Origin: Osmia lignaria lignaria
Taxonomy: Eukaryota; Arthropoda; Insecta; Hymenoptera; Megachilidae
NCBI RefSeq assembly: GCF_051020975.1
Contig: NC_135039.1
Span: forward strand, 13,800,692-13,864,691
Reading direction: 5' to 3'
DNA: 64,000 nucleotides
The first letter of the stretch is position 1; each line of letters opens with the position of its first letter. The notes below the pieces were generated by a model. That model was not told the DNA's origin and made no database searches. It worked only from the letters and a program-made list of their open reading frames with translations. The translations under genes and the position numbers were made by a program. Of this stretch, positions 37,101 to 51,700 are shown in pieces.

Positions 37101-40100
37101 CACTGCTTTCTTCGTGAAAAAAATGTGGAAAATTGAGAGTGAAAATGAAGTGACGTTATCAAAAAAATCGATTGACCTTTTAATTCATTCAAAATTTATA
37201 GTTTCTATTATAAAACGTTATTATAAAAATATTTTGAAACAAAGAAAAAATATAAAAATTTTTAATCAAGTAGAATGATATTTTCACTCACAAAACTTAC
37301 CTGTAAAAAGTTTAAAAAATTACGTTTGTTTAAATTAAACTAGCTTCAAAGGACCTGTATTGTTTTATCTTTGCTTTTAACATTCTTTTGTCCTACGAGT
37401 TTATTAAATTCACGGACGCAACTAAAATTGCTTCAGATCTAACTCAAATCTGGTCCAGACGCAAACGAGGTTTAATCTGGATACAATTGAGTCGTAATTG
37501 AAATCTAATCGATATCTATTCAAGATCTAACCGAGATTCAATTCGAACGTATTCGATTCACCATATCAGGTTGTGTATCACAGTAGGAAGATACAAGGTG
37601 ATTGTGACCCCATAACAATGACATTATAACTAACCACAGAATCTAAAGTATAGATAAAAATATTCTTTTTCATTTAATGTTAAAGAACAATTTCTTATTG
37701 AAAATAATTTATTAATTAAATTTTGTTAACGTAATTCCCGCGGTTTTGCTCTTCCGTGGTAGGTCGTGAAACTTAATAATAATGAAACTGTAATAATATA
37801 CAGCACTTGACATTTATTGATAGTAAAACTGAGGGATCTGACCCACCTCAGACAAAAGTCCTAATTACACCAATGATCCTACCTTTGTTCTCTCCATCCC
37901 CCTCTTTCTCATGGCAACCACCATGACTGCAATGCAAACCCATTAATTTCATTACGCCACCTGTCACTCATCTCTTTTCTTCAGCTCCCCATTGTCCCGC
38001 AAAATATTTGCACGGTTGTTCGCACGTCCCGTTACAAAAACATCGATCCACCGCGCGAAAAACAAACCTACCTCTCACATCGAGCATTCATCGAAATTAT
38101 TTCCGCTCTCGACGTCGCGTTACGGTTCGTAGCGGGCAGGAATTAGGGAGAATCGTTGCTACAGCTTCGCATAATTACACGGCCACTTCATTATTGCAGC
38201 CGCGTACGGAGGCTAGGCTCGCGCGCATACGTAGCGGAAGACTGAAAATACAGTTCGACGAGCAATCGGTGAATTTCAGACACGGTCGTGTTACTGAATT
38301 GCCGTCGATACGGAAATATCGGCTTGATGCATGAATTGCACGCGTTCCCCCCTTCCTACCCTGCCCACCCACTCGCTCGATTATATATTTATACGCAACG
38401 GCATTCGATTACATGGCCACTCGGATATGAACGTTATAATTTTAACGAATGTTAAATAGCCGATTTTCCCGCGCGGCCACCGTGCAGGTAAATATTCATA
38501 CGTATATTCATGCACGCGAGCGCGGGCACTCGTCAGCCATATTCGAGGATTATCATCACGAACCGACTAGACGGGGTTTCGTATGGCAACTAGTACGTGA
38601 CCATTAACCGTATGTCCAATTAATGAGCTTTTTGTGCCATTCTTATCCTTCTTCAGTCCCAATAGTGGAAATTCATGATAAAATTAATTTACATTATATA
38701 TCAAAATCATTCACATGTTCGAAATCCTAAAAGTTTAATATTGTATTCGAATAGTCGTCAATCGATCATATCCCAGCGATATAGTGATTCTCATAAAAAT
38801 TATTTCGAACAATTTGCATTTTTATTAAACGAATAACCTCCATTTATCCCCGTTCTAACAACAGCTGGGCGCATGCGATCCAACTTCTCGAACTGTTTGA
38901 TAAAGCGGTTACGCTATACACCAGACTGAAATAAGTAACTGCAAGCCTCGCGCTTACCAGTACGACCCTCGAACGACAAACAAAACGATTCCAACTCTCT
39001 CCGGTAGCTTCCCAACCCCCTGCTGCTCTCGTGGTCGTTTTCGAGTCTCGCATATGCTTAATGTCAGCGCGTTTGAAAATCGGGACAAGGGCGTAATTAC
39101 GCGTTAAGAAGTCGGCGGAGAGGTTTTAAATTAAGCGAGCTGCTGCAATTTTCGGCGACATTCCCCGCGCGTCCGCGTCAAACCACTCCGTGCGGTTTGT
39201 TTACTCTCAGGCGAGAATGAGAGCCAAGTGCTAGAGCAACGGCGATCGATATACATATATCAGGATTACATCCGTCCATCCATCTATTCCAATGTTGTGA
39301 ACAGGATGAAATGGCGGGAAATTGAAAAATGATTTTTGAGGTTAGGTTTGAACAAATGTTCAATAGTTTCAAAAAATGATTAAATTATACTCTTTTTTAT
39401 TATTTGATATTGAGCACGTTTTTAATTTCTAAGTTTCTAAATTCTTCCCCAAAAATTTTAACCTAATCTCACGAAAGATTCTCGAACCTAACCTAACCAA
39501 GTCGTTGGAAGGAGATCCGATTAGTTTCGATTTCGCGGTGCGGCGTTTTGTAAACGTACAATGCTCCATTTTCGGCTTACCACAAACGCTAATAGTCAAG
39601 TATACCAGGACATTGAGAATGCACTTGCATTATAATTACACACTTAACCGTCGGTGTACGGGTGCAGTCGAGTCGTTTAGTGGTTGCACATATTACGCTT
39701 GCAGTTGCATACGTGTTTCAAAGACTAATTAACGATGTTTGAAACGATACACGTGACCGTGAATGTGTATGGCTAGAAGAAACAGATAATGGGTGATTTG
39801 CATAAGAGCGAAGGATAATCTAACCTTTAAGTATCATGGCAGAGTTGGATCTGACCCTGTCAGAGTACTTATTCTCCAGGCATTCCCAACTGGCCTCTTA
39901 AAACACCTCCTCCTATAGAAGTGCCTCGTCAGTTGCTAATGATGCCCATATAATTTCCATGTGCTTTTGGAATAATTTATGACACTCTAGGTTTCACATT
40001 ATGATAAGCTGGCCATCCAGGTTACCCACCAGGAGATATTTAAAAATCGGCCATAAGAGTCAAGATATCTCCATACCATTAAACCGATGGTTCTACCAGC

Positions 40101-40664
40101 TTCTGGTACGGTCAACGTTGTCCCAAAAAGTGGATCAAGTTGTTTCCGTATAAACGCGGGTTACACACGTGATGCAGATGGATAAACGCGTGTGCACGTG
40201 CGGCTAGGCAAAGCCTCGGCTCATACAGAAGTGTTTAGAGTTTAGGATGCACATGGGAACGCGCGAATCCGGGCGACCCGTATTAGGGTCACGTGCAGAT
40301 TTGCCCAGGCTAGAGAGCCTATCTTATGCGTCCCACGTACGCTCATCTCGGAATCAGAAGGCCGTCATAAACGATGCAAGGGATATATCCTCTTTCAGGA
40401 CGGTCAAAATTCACCACCGTGAAATCTCGGTCGCGAAAATTATTCGTCGGACCACTGTTTGGTCCGATCGGGCCAAACATTCTGATCGCGTCCCCCAATT
40501 CTTTTTCCCATCGACTTTAGTGTTTCTTGATTTCTTTATTTTTTGGGGGCAATTGCCTTTCAGAGACTCTTTTTATCTTGGTATCCCTAGCTTTCTTGGT
40601 AATAGGTTACTATACGTTAAACTAATGGTTAGCAACATAACCTCACATAACGACTGCTCGCGTA

Positions 40665-40676
40665 TGCGCATGCGCG
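40665..40676. promoter_or_regulatory. Perfect NRF-1/EWG-type palindromic site
   Basis: TGCGCATGCGCG matches YGCGCAYGCGCR fully and lies in a locally CpG-rich stretch (about 40640-41040). No gene start was identified next to it, so it may mark an unannotated promoter or be fortuitous. Confidence 0.4.
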
Positions 40677-43600
40677 GGTGCGAGTTGCAATATGGCGTGC
40701 CAACCGCTTGGTCCAGCAGCCGTTGTTTTATTCAAGAAACTGAATATTGAACCGAAAGTCAATATCCTCGGCCCGCTTTCAGATGGATGCATCGATATCC
40801 TCCGTAATCCGCGCGAAAGCGACCGGAACACATCCGGAAACGCCTGGACGGATGGACGCTTCTGATCGTTTTGCGCGGCAAACAAGTGGATAGAGGCGAA
40901 TTACTCGTCTGTCTAATTGATCGGGCGTCTATCGTCCGCGATTACCGCGTTTAACGACGACGCGAGCGTCGCCCGGTCGGCGTCTGATGGCGACGGTTAT
41001 CATCAGGACATTACCCAGGCCAGCTTATGCGCGTCCGTTTGTTCTACTCTGTTTGCTGCGAACTATACCGCGAATTTGCAACGTTAGCTTGCTCTCTCGA
41101 GGCTCCTTTAAATATTGATACTCACGACTCGTGTACACATCGTTTACACACGATATTAATGGTACATTGGACTGATTTAATCATCTCTTAACATAAACTT
41201 AGGAAACACATCACCTAATTGAGACACGTTGATTCTGATGGAATTTCGGTATAATTTAGAACCTGAAATTGGACGCGTTCTTTCTTATTTTATAACATTA
41301 TCAGGTTAACTATATTTGCAAAAAAGAAGGAAGCAGGAAATCACGAGTTTTCCATCGAGAAAAATTTCCATCTAGATTTTCAAACATCGAAGCGACCGGA
41401 GTACGATTGATTCAAGGACGAAAGAAATAAGGATAACGGTTTCTCTTAACTTTCCGAGCAGTTTTTCCGCGTCATCGGTGCACCACGGATTTCCACGAAC
41501 TTTTCAGCTCGCTAACGTTCTACCACCATCGTTATCTCCCCTTTCTTCTCGCTCTCGAACCATCGTCGCGTATCGAGAGTAATACAGTCCCCGACTACTT
41601 CATCAAATTAACAAGAGCACCCGCTGAACTTACGGCTCGCGAGACGAAGCAGGTGCACTTTGCAGGATAGTTACGTCCCTATCGCGATACCCTGCCATCT
41701 TGGAACTTTGAAACTATGCGCCTAACTTTTTCTTTATATTTGCAAGAGTGGTTGGGATATTTTGTTGCAACGTTCAGCCATTTTTACCAGCACGTTTCGG
41801 TGTATGAATCATTTTTCCATTTAGTTTATTTACAGTTAATTGTTCGTATATTTCGTGTCGAATTCAAAGTTACAGTTGTATGCGATAGAAAGGTATGACT
41901 GATATGCGTGATTAAATCTGGGGAGAAATAATCGCAGAAGCACACTCGATCATGTTTGAACCAGGACGTTGTCATGACCACGTCAATATTCGTCACTGGT
42001 GATTGCTTTTATTTTAATTAAATCTGAAAAAAACATAGGCACTGCACTGTGTACCGTGTAATCAGGTTATACTATAAAGGATTTGTTTAATTCTTTGTGA
42101 TCCATATTCTTGTATCATTTATAATTGTCCTGAAGGCTCTGAAACAGCTCGCAGCGCCCTCTAGCCAGCGCTAACTACTAGGACTTATAATTGATTCTGT
42201 CTAAAATTCAATATCAGTTGGATATTAAAATTTTTAATATATCATAGCTATCATCTATAGATCAACGTAGATACGATTCTTTGGTGGTGAAGAGAGACAC
42301 CCCTTTGTGGTGCTTGTAGAATGTGTGGATTACACAAGCATATCGGTGCGACAACGGCACGCGATTGAATACTGCTACTGTGCGCGACTCGATATGTGAT
42401 TTGTGCCCTATCGTTGCGAATACGCATACGTTCCGCATAATTGATAGACGGTAGCTACAATTGGCGCGTATACGATCTATATGGATGATCTTCAAGGGTC
42501 TTGACTTTCATCCATATAACTCGAGAAATTCTAGATCCTCTGAGGGTTTCCATTCCTGAAGGAAGTATCGCATACTCGATAATTATTACGTTTAATTAAA
42601 GCAAAATTCTTCGATAAACTCTGCCCGAGTGTTTTTCCTCGAATCTGGCGAGAATTCATAGATCGCAGCAAAATGTTTACACGTCTCGAGAATAATTTCA
42701 CTTTTGATGAAAAACTAGGTTCGACGACGGTCGTTAACTTTTAACGAATCAAGTTTCCGCCAATCGCCGGAAGAGCTCGCGCCAGGATATTTGCAATCTT
42801 CGCCTTTGACAGGCTAACTCGAGTCGACCAAGAAGAGCCTTGCCAATTCACATGCACGGTTATCGCGAAACAACTTTCCTGCCCGTTCCACGTAACAACT
42901 TGGAAACTCGTCGCTCGCGGTTACCGTGAACTTTATGGCGGTCTTCCTCAAAACGTCCGACCTGGCGATGAAAAAATAAAGCGACGGAACACGGAAACTA
43001 CGCGAGAGCTTCTCGAGTGAACGCTGGGGAACAAATGGCTGGACGATCGTTAAAACGCTGGGTAACGAGTTACCCCTTTGTCCTTATGGAAACCTTTTAT
43101 TTTCACTGAAACCACTGAATTTAAAACACCATTCGATTCAAAGTACTTACGTTACCGGCTAGGAAACACAACATTGGTTCATCGAACCTAACCTAAAAAT
43201 CAACTCGGCCCTCTCATTTTTCGCGTATAACTCTTAAAATATGAGAGATGTAAAAAAATATTTCTAATAAAAGTTTGATAGTACAAGTGCTACAAACTTT
43301 ATTAGCGAAATTTTGAAAAAAAGTGTCTTCTTTAATTTTCAAAAGGTTTTTTCCAGAATTTTATCAACGCAAATATTAAGTTCTAATTAAATAGAATGAA
43401 TATTATTATTAATATTCTGTAGGTTAGGCACGGACTTAACGGTAAGGGATTTCCATGTCGCTGCAAACGACGAAACTCTTTCTGGTCTTACCAGCTGGAA
43501 ATCGTTCCGCGGCTTGCATTATAGCCATAACGCAGATTTACGACGCACACGACGTCCCGGCCTGCAATATTTGCAGCGAATTTGTCATTTCACTGTGCAG

Positions 43601-44159
43601 TTATTACTTTCTCGTTGTTGCTGTTCGCGGCCAGTCGTATGCTAAACCGTGAAAAACGTGCGAGCAAAAAAGTCTCTAGGAAAACGCGTGCAGGCAATTC
43701 GTTTTCTCGAATCTGACGTTCTTAGACAGCCCTTCATCGAATGAAGGATCGATTAATTACGCGAACGTTCCTTGTTCTTAAAATTAAAACAAATGTGCTT
43801 CTTAGAATACCTAAAGGTTAAAAATAAAAATTATTGAAATAAATTTATAAACAGAAGAATTGCAATTCATGGTAGGAGCCATTTTCTGTCGGAACCCTTC
43901 GATTTTCTGCAGTATTGGTAAAATGGTCGGTCGAGTGCAGATGCAACTTCGTCCTGTTCCTTGTTGAGGATCAAGGATACGGAGATTCGTGGCCGTCGTC
44001 CATTATACACGTTACACTGACAGTCTAATATCGTCCCGGGAGACTGCAGGATTAACTTGAAATTTAATGGGTTTTCGAATTGCCATGGGAAGAGAGTCAT
44101 TTGCGAGGGAAGTGTTCGAGGCACAGGGATTTATGGGGAACTGGCGTACTCTGAAAAAA

Positions 44160-44348
44160 CAAAAACAAAAAATAAATAAATAAATAAATTGCCATCGAAG
44201 GCTTAATGGGTTATTAATTAAAGCACGCCTTCTAAAGTGTATTTATTATGTAATAAATTGGTCTGTCTTCATTGATTTATTAGCTTCGATGAAATTTATT
44301 ACTCCTCCCGTATAGTAAATACGGATAATTGAAATAAATAAATAAATA
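44160..44348. repeat. (AAAT)n microsatellites
   Basis: Short AAATAAATAAATAAAT runs at about 44169-44188 and 44333-44348, separated by unique AT-rich DNA. Confidence 0.7.
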
Positions 44349-44689
44349 ACATAATTTGTAAATTAGATTTTCTATATTTTTTTGAATTTATTGTTTTATT
44401 GGTTGAAATTGTTTATCAGTGAAATGATTTTTTAATTTCCATCATTAGTTTAGTTAAACAAAAAAAATTGGATATATTTTATTCTTTGCTTTCTTTGTGC
44501 TTCTTACTTTCAGGTTTATCTTTTCATAATTTAAATATCCATACTTATTAAATCAAGATACACGAAACCAGGGAGTTTCGTGAAACTTGAAACTTCCGGA
44601 AATAAAAACTATTTCTCCATTGTGTGCTAGGTTCTGGGTTTATAAAATAACGAAGATAAGATACATATATGTATTATACTTCCAGTAAT

Positions 44690-44915
44690 AATCATGAAAA
44701 AGTATTCAATATCGTACCATAACGTATACAAGTATCTAAGCATTCTAGTATATAGTACTCTAGTATTATTCAACAAGTGCCCAAGTACTAAATCACTTAA
44801 GTATATACTAAGTACTAGTATACTTTGCTCAGTATAGCAATCCCAATATTCAAACATACTGATTCAATATGTCCAAGCATACAAGTATCTATATACTAAA
44901 TCAAATACTTGTTGA
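44690..44915. repeat. Degenerate AAGTACT/AGTATA simple tract
   Basis: Overlapping AGTACT, AAGTAT, ACTAGTAT and TCAGTATA words make a cryptically simple region with local dyad symmetry. No gene was seen. Confidence 0.5.
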
Positions 44916-45242
44916 TCCTTATTAATAGAATACTAGGAGAACTACAATGGTTTCCATCAATCAGTGGGGCAGTGTTCTTAAGGTCCATTAAATTTCCTAC
45001 GTCTCACCGATGCTTTGTACATCTACGTAGCTAGTGGGCGAGCAACACGGAAATAGAAAAACTAATGTTCTTTCGCGGGGAAGCTTTGTAAATGCGCGGA
45101 AACAAGAAATCAGGAAGCACTAGGCGAAGCTTGTTAAGCGAACTTCTTTGAAACTTTCCCTTCAACGTTGAACGTCTCTGTAAATTAGTGAGCCCGGTCT
45201 TCGGAACGTGACTAATAAAAAGCGTAATAATAGCAGTTACCT

Positions 45243-45273
45243 CCTGGTTCTACAGGCTCTTTCAAGAACCAGG
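45243..45273. other. Perfect 9-bp hairpin (CCTGGTTCT / AGAACCAGG)
   Basis: Stem 45243-45251 pairs with 45265-45273 around a 13-nt loop. It is too short for a typical pre-miRNA, and no known insect miRNA sequence was recognised. Confidence 0.4.
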
Positions 45274-45400
45274 TGCATCTCATAAAGTGATCAACACAGT
45301 GATTTATTGTTTTATGAAAAATATGCAAGCAGAATTTGGAAATTTTTAATGGAAATTATTTAATAATTCGATATGATCAGAATAATCGTGGCTTCAATCT

Positions 45401-45421
45401 TAACTTAACCTAACCTAACCC
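45401..45421. repeat. Interstitial telomere-like motif (AACCTAACCTAACC)
   Basis: Three near-perfect CCTAA units in the orientation opposite to 3922 and 27296. Confidence 0.6.
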
Positions 45422-47995
45422 TCTATAGACAGATATTGCAATCTGATTCAACAGATGGGTGCAAAGTTATTTTTATCTACAATTGAAACTTTTTCAATGA
45501 TTTTCAGGATAAATTAATATATATCGTCATTCCTACCTAGATCATTTTAAATTACCCCATCGCAGGGACATTAAATGTACTTTATCTTCAGTTACCAAAA
45601 TGGTAGAAAGGTTTGAACGAGCACTTTCTACACGGTATTTCAAATTCCAGGATCTCCATTCTATCTCACACATTTTATATTCCTCTGCACATGTGTAGTA
45701 TGCACAGCTGAAGTGTTCCAACGTTCTCGTGAAGTGTTCTGTAAACGATAGACTCCGGTTGATCTCACAGATAATAACTTACCGGATTTAAGTGAAGAGA
45801 TTTAGGTCCTTTATAGAGTCCCATCTATAGATCCTATATTTTATCAAATTCATAAATCCATATCTATGTTTAACAATTAATTTAATCCAAAGTGTCTCCT
45901 GAAATGTATAACCATAAAAATTGATTGCAAATTATCATTTAGAAAACTTATGCCATTTTCAAAAGTGGAATTCAATTAAAATCTCGTAAGCGTCGTTGAG
46001 TATATTTCGAGATAGCCTTACGTGGATCTTTTCTACCCTGAAATACGAAACGTACGCACGCCAGAACAAATTGCTTTTTGCAATAGGCGTGCACACGTAC
46101 ACATAGGGGAGTCCGTTCATAAAACATGCATAATAAACACGGTACCCGCGTCGCTGCGCTTGCGTGTATTCAACGTTCAGCATCCCCGAAGGGATGGGGT
46201 AGGAAGCTTTCGGATCGATCCTTCAGCTTTATCTGTACTGCTGGCCTGAGAGAACTGAAGATCCTTCATTTGTACCTACAGGCTGGTCATCCTTCGTCGG
46301 TGAATGTCGGAGGAGCCGCAAACGGATGGCTTTCCTTATGTCTCGAGCTTTGTCGGCGTATTCGAAGCCTCAGCGAGAGCTCGATACGAATCCACGGCTC
46401 CTCCGATGCTTCTTTATCGCTTTGGATAGATTTGAAACTCGAGAAGAAGGAGGAATGATCCTTCAGAAACTTCTATTTCAACCCTTTCTTTCAGAGTGGC
46501 AATGTCACAATGATTGTCTTGAATTTCTTGAGATTATAATTTTGATATCTATGTTCAAAAATAAAATAAATATATCTTTCAATTCTTTTAACAATTATAC
46601 TCTATTTAATGAAAGCATTGTTTTCATTTGCTCTCTCGCAGATGTTTCGTAAACAAAAACATAACCTCAATTTGCAACCATAGCAACAGTATTATCGATT
46701 TTTCTGGTCGAAGTTGCACCTGCATCATTTTCAAAATAAATGATCTGAATATTCAATGATCGTATCGAGTTATAAAAGTATTTGTAAAGCAGTACAGTTG
46801 TATAGTTTCCCAGGAAAATAGATATCGATTGCTATTCGACGTCAGAATAAATTTAAATGTGTTCCATTTCGTAAAACATATCACACGTATGCATTGTTTG
46901 GACGTATTTGTCCACGTCTGAATGTTAACAAGATCTAGCCATAAGGTATTCCGTGGACGAAGCGCGGATTTTCCACAGCATCCTCGCGAATTTCTCCATT
47001 TCACGGACGATTTGTCCATGGCGGAGGGTTTTCACGCGCGGGGTCAGCACGGGGCGACTTTTTAAATCTCGCCTGACATTCCCTACCTTTAAGATTTTAT
47101 TCGCTGGCTGAGCCCCAGTATCGCTCGTTGTTACTTCCACCGCATAACTTAATGGCACATCATTTATTGAAAGAGTAACTATACACTACATCTCGAAGTA
47201 GCTTCTTTTTTCTCACAGGATAGATTTTCTCCTTTTCTCAAAAATTTATATTTAAATATCTATTTTGTCGAAGGACCATTTTTAATTTTCAAAAAATGGC
47301 CCGTATAATTATTCCATAAAATGATAGAAGCCTAGCTTATAAATTCATTTTATTGATTTTAATTATAAGAATATTATGCCCAATGATAAGTACATAACTA
47401 TATTGACCCTCAACATACTGGTCCACTGTATCAACATATTCGCGACCAAAGGGTAAACACAATCTCTTAGAGTCCTGTTTGCTCAACTCACACGTGTCCA
47501 TTACTGTATCAATCACATAAACGACAATAAATCAACAGATTTTCCAGGAGGTAAAGTCTCAAAGATGAAAAGACGTTGCATGGAATTTAATATGCACTTC
47601 CTTCCATAAGCGTTCCATAAATATTCCTTCACTTGTATCAAACGTAAGTCATGGAAATAAAACACGGACCGTGGTGTTTTTTTTCCTTTTATTAGTAGGA
47701 TGCTGTCATGCATAGAAGTAGCTGGGAAGTTTGCTGGCCGAGAAAAGTCGCTAGTCATTCGTCTGCCAGTGTCGGTACTTTTGGTCAGCTTTAAAACTTC
47801 TTTGGCGATAGTTTGTCGAACAACGTGAGAACAAGTGAAGGATGCTCAAGGCTCTGCCACCCCTTCCTTTTAAGAAGGGTTACTTCCGTCTTGGCAGCTA
47901 GGAAAAAACTGATAAATTAATTGCTTCCGCCTTCCTGACATTTTTTCAAACAACTCCCTAAGAAGTACTTATCAAAGTGTATCCCTATTAACGTG

Positions 47996-48769
47996 AATTT
48001 GTTTAAAATAATTTATATGTTAGAACTGAGACAAATAACTTTTATTAATCACTACAGTTGTATGTAGAATTAGAATTAGGATATGTCAGGTTAGGTTCCA
48101 GATGCCTAACCTTACCTTACGATTTTGACCTAACCTCTTTCTTACATGGTTCACGTGTGTGTTTCATGTAAAATGAAAACGAAGGTAGGTTAGACCAAAA
48201 TGATAACCTCCCAATGGTTGAAAGTATACATTTATAATTTATGAAGGGACTAAATTTGTTTAAAATAATTTATATGTTAGAACTGAGACAAATATCTTTT
48301 ATTAATCACTACAGTTGTATGTAGAATTAGGATTAGGATATGTCAGGTTAGGTTCCAGACGCCTAACCTTACCTCACGATTTTGACCTAACCTCTTTCTT
48401 ACATGGTTCACGTGTGTGTTTCATGTCAAATGAAAACGAAGACAGGTTAGACCAAAATGATAACCTCCCAATGGTTGAAAGTATACATTTATAATTTATG
48501 AAGGGACTAAATTTGTTTAAAATAATTTATATGTTAGAACTGAGACAAATAACTTTTATTAATCACTACAGTTTTATGTAGAATTAGGATTAGGGTATGT
48601 CAGGTTAGGTTCCAGATGCCTAACCTTACCTTACGATTTTGACCTAACCTCTTTCTTACATGGTTCACGTGTGTGTTTCATGTCAAATGAAAACGAAGGC
48701 AGGTTAGACCAAAATGATAACCTCCCAATGGTTGAAAGTATACATTTATAATTTATGAAGGGACTAAAC
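47996..48769. repeat. Three-copy tandem repeat, 257-bp unit
   Basis: Units begin near 47996, 48253 and 48510 and are nearly identical, with only scattered substitutions between them. Each contains a GGTTAGG...CCTAACC hairpin (in unit 1, stem 48088-48095 with 48105-48112, 9-nt loop), further CCTAACC motifs and CACGTGTGTG. No coding frame spans the unit. The array length is almost exactly three units. Confidence 0.95.
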
Positions 48770-51700
48770 TAAATGCTCATCCAGGAATCGTTTAATCTAG
48801 GTTTGAAAAGTAGGACGAGTCCATTATCGCGGCGGGAACTTAAATGAATCATCTTTTTAGATGGTGACTGCCTTTATGCCGAGTGAGAGAAGGTGGCTAT
48901 TACAACAGGAACGCGGAAATAATTCCGGAAGATGCAAAACGCGGAAAAGTTGGTAAAACTGACGTTCCGGTAATTAGATTCAACGGTGCAAAAGGGCAAC
49001 GGCACCGCTTGACAGCGGGAAACTTGTCAACGATCCATTTCGATGAACGATTATAAGATCCGTCTGCAGAGAAACTTTCGTCGTTTCCCGACGTATTTTG
49101 CAATTATTATTTTCATTTACATAGCAACCAGCTTTGTGGCCGACAGACTGGCTCGTTCCCGCTGAACGATCGTTCAGCTACAAATGAAACTGTACACGTA
49201 AACGCGTTGCGTTACAAAGAAGCCCGGGTCGAGTTTTAGTTGTAGAATGCCAAATGCAGAATTGCAGAAATATGAAATATGCTGTATATAAAATTACATA
49301 AAGTGAACATTACTACGTGGAAAGTAGAATTCTGTAGGACGAAAGATATGAAATATGCAATATCAAATTGAGTATGAAATAAAAATTTTAATAATCAACA
49401 TCATATGAACCAAGAGAAGAAAGAAATGTCTTAAAACGCCAAATGTGGTAAAAGTCACTGTTTGATTTTACAGTGGCGCCACGGAATTAGGTTAAGTTGG
49501 GTCAGGTTAGGTTAAGATCAGTGACCGGTGATATTAAATCTCTTATTAATATATTATTTTGCTACTTTGCAGTGGAACGAAAACTGCATCAGAAATAACC
49601 GTGATATTTTTATAAAATCCATTCGAGATCCAATATTATCTTGCAGAATCGCAGGAAAATTTTTAATTAACTTACCCGTCAATAGAACGTCAGTGCATCT
49701 ATAAACGAACGTTCGCACACGTGTATCCTCGGCTCAATAGATAGACGCATTCTTCCATTTACATAAACGTCAGATGGAATTAATTCCTGTCATTTCTTCC
49801 CCTCTGCCTCCTTCTACCTCGCAGCCGATTCCAGAACGGAACCAACGATTAAAACGCTGCTCAGGATCCTTCGTAACGCATCACGTTTCTGCGTATAGAT
49901 TCATTTATAACTGACAGTACATGTACTACCTATATCTTATCCGATATTTGTCACTATACATCCTAGTTATGGTATAGATACCAATTTCGGTTTACATTGA
50001 ATATCAATGTCTTCTTCATTAAAAAAATTAAAATAATAACACCTTACTCAATATGCACACGTATTCTAGGAAAAAATCCAGTAGCTTTTCACGAATCTCG
50101 TTTGATCTCATCGGTTCGATAGGGCGGGAAAATGAAGGAAGCACCTTTGACGCTAATACCCCGAACCTCTAACGTCTTTACGGTCGTGGCTTGTAAACCA
50201 CGAAGCATTAAAACTAATACATAATTATTCACGGTTCATTTCGTTTTCCCATTTCCTACTATGCCCGGCTTCTACACCGAGCCCGGCATCGACTCATCTC
50301 GAACGGAAAGAGATGAAACGAGCGTGGAAAAAAGATGGCGAGACGGGTGGAGGCTGCGCTTGTCCGCAGGCTTGTTTCTGCGCTTTGAGCATGCATTCTG
50401 TCGTACCGCGAACACGGGCAAGTTAACCAGCCCCGCGACTATCGCGAAAATAACGCCGTGGAAATCCGCTTGAGCGGAAACGGGTCGTCATTCCATCGAT
50501 CCAATCTGCTTTCGTCTCACCCCTCTACTGCTTGTTTTTTATCCTTGCTCGTTTCCCTCCTTTCTTTTTTTTTCACTCTCTGTGTTCGTCGCTTTTCTCT
50601 TTTTTCTCGTTGTTCCTCCTGTACTCGTTCGAACTTCACGTTTCGGGCAGGAAAATCCGGCTCGAATGGAGCTACTTGATTTATATCGCGATAGCTTGTT
50701 TACGTACAAATATATTCCTGATGGAAATCGGCCGCTTTGACTCGCGCGTCGTAGCTTCCGTGTAATTTCATTAGCCCCGATTGGAGGTGCTGTTCCTTTT
50801 CTCGGGTTTCTGTTTTTCGTTTAATGCTTTGTCGCGATCCGAGCGCGCTCTGGCGGAAAGCATCGGAAACGCGATAGAAGGCCCATTCTTCCATTTTCCT
50901 TAAATTAAGAAATGAGCCCAGTAAATGACTGTCATTTCATAAATTAACCGTTTCAGAAGATGTGACATAAAGAATTATCTCTATAATAGATAAACGTTTC
51001 GAATTTCTTTGAGGTTAGAATTCAAATCCAAGATGGATGCGTCTAATAAACACAGTAGCCATAGAGAGAGAAATCCAGGTACAATACCGAAATTGACCCA
51101 GAAACCCCAAATAAACTGACGTAACATCCACTCATAACTATTGCAAACATCTCGGACGGGCAGGAAAAGTGGTGGCTCGTCGAAGCCAAAATTGCCGGTG
51201 ATAAATCGCGGCGGTGTATGGGGCTTCGGAATAATAGGAACATATGCAGGGATTATCAGCGCAATTTTCCGTGGCTCGGTGCGTTGAGGTATCGCTTCTA
51301 AATGTCGTTAAGTCGAGTTATCTGTACACGAATAATTTCATGGCTCCGCCGCTCGGCTGCGCTACATTTCACTATCTCCATCATACACGGAGCTCCGTAC
51401 ACCTAAACGACGCACACAAAAGCGCGAACCGGTAGGTGTACAAAGGCACGCGTGTATAGGGGATGTGAATGTATCTTATGCAGCCCCTCTGTGACCCACC
51501 CACTATCTGAGATCGCTACTTATGGCTAGACACGATCTCACGATGCTCCCCATTTTTCTCTGATAACCTCTATACCCTGTACACCAATAAACTCTGATTT
51601 GGGTCGTCGATGCGTCGATGCGTTCCCCGAGATTGCTATCCTCATCCCTGGATGAGAGCCACTGTCGGATGAACTAGCGTTTTATAGATACTCTACTTTT

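Larger units (their letters stand above)
31566..47995. other. Gene-free stretch (31.6-48.0 kb)
   Basis: Contains repeat copy B (34.0 kb), simple tracts near 44.2-44.9 kb, the NRF-1-type site at 40.67 kb and telomere-like motifs. The 167-codon ORF at 40247-40750 begins with ATG but has no domain or compositional signs of a protein and no conserved splice context; it is not called. Confidence 0.5.

Noticed and set aside
40247..40750. 167-codon ATG-initiated plus-strand ORF
   Set aside because: No domain, no repeated family features and mixed composition; overlapped by an antisense ORF at 40643-40885. Stops are rare here because the DNA is CpG-rich.
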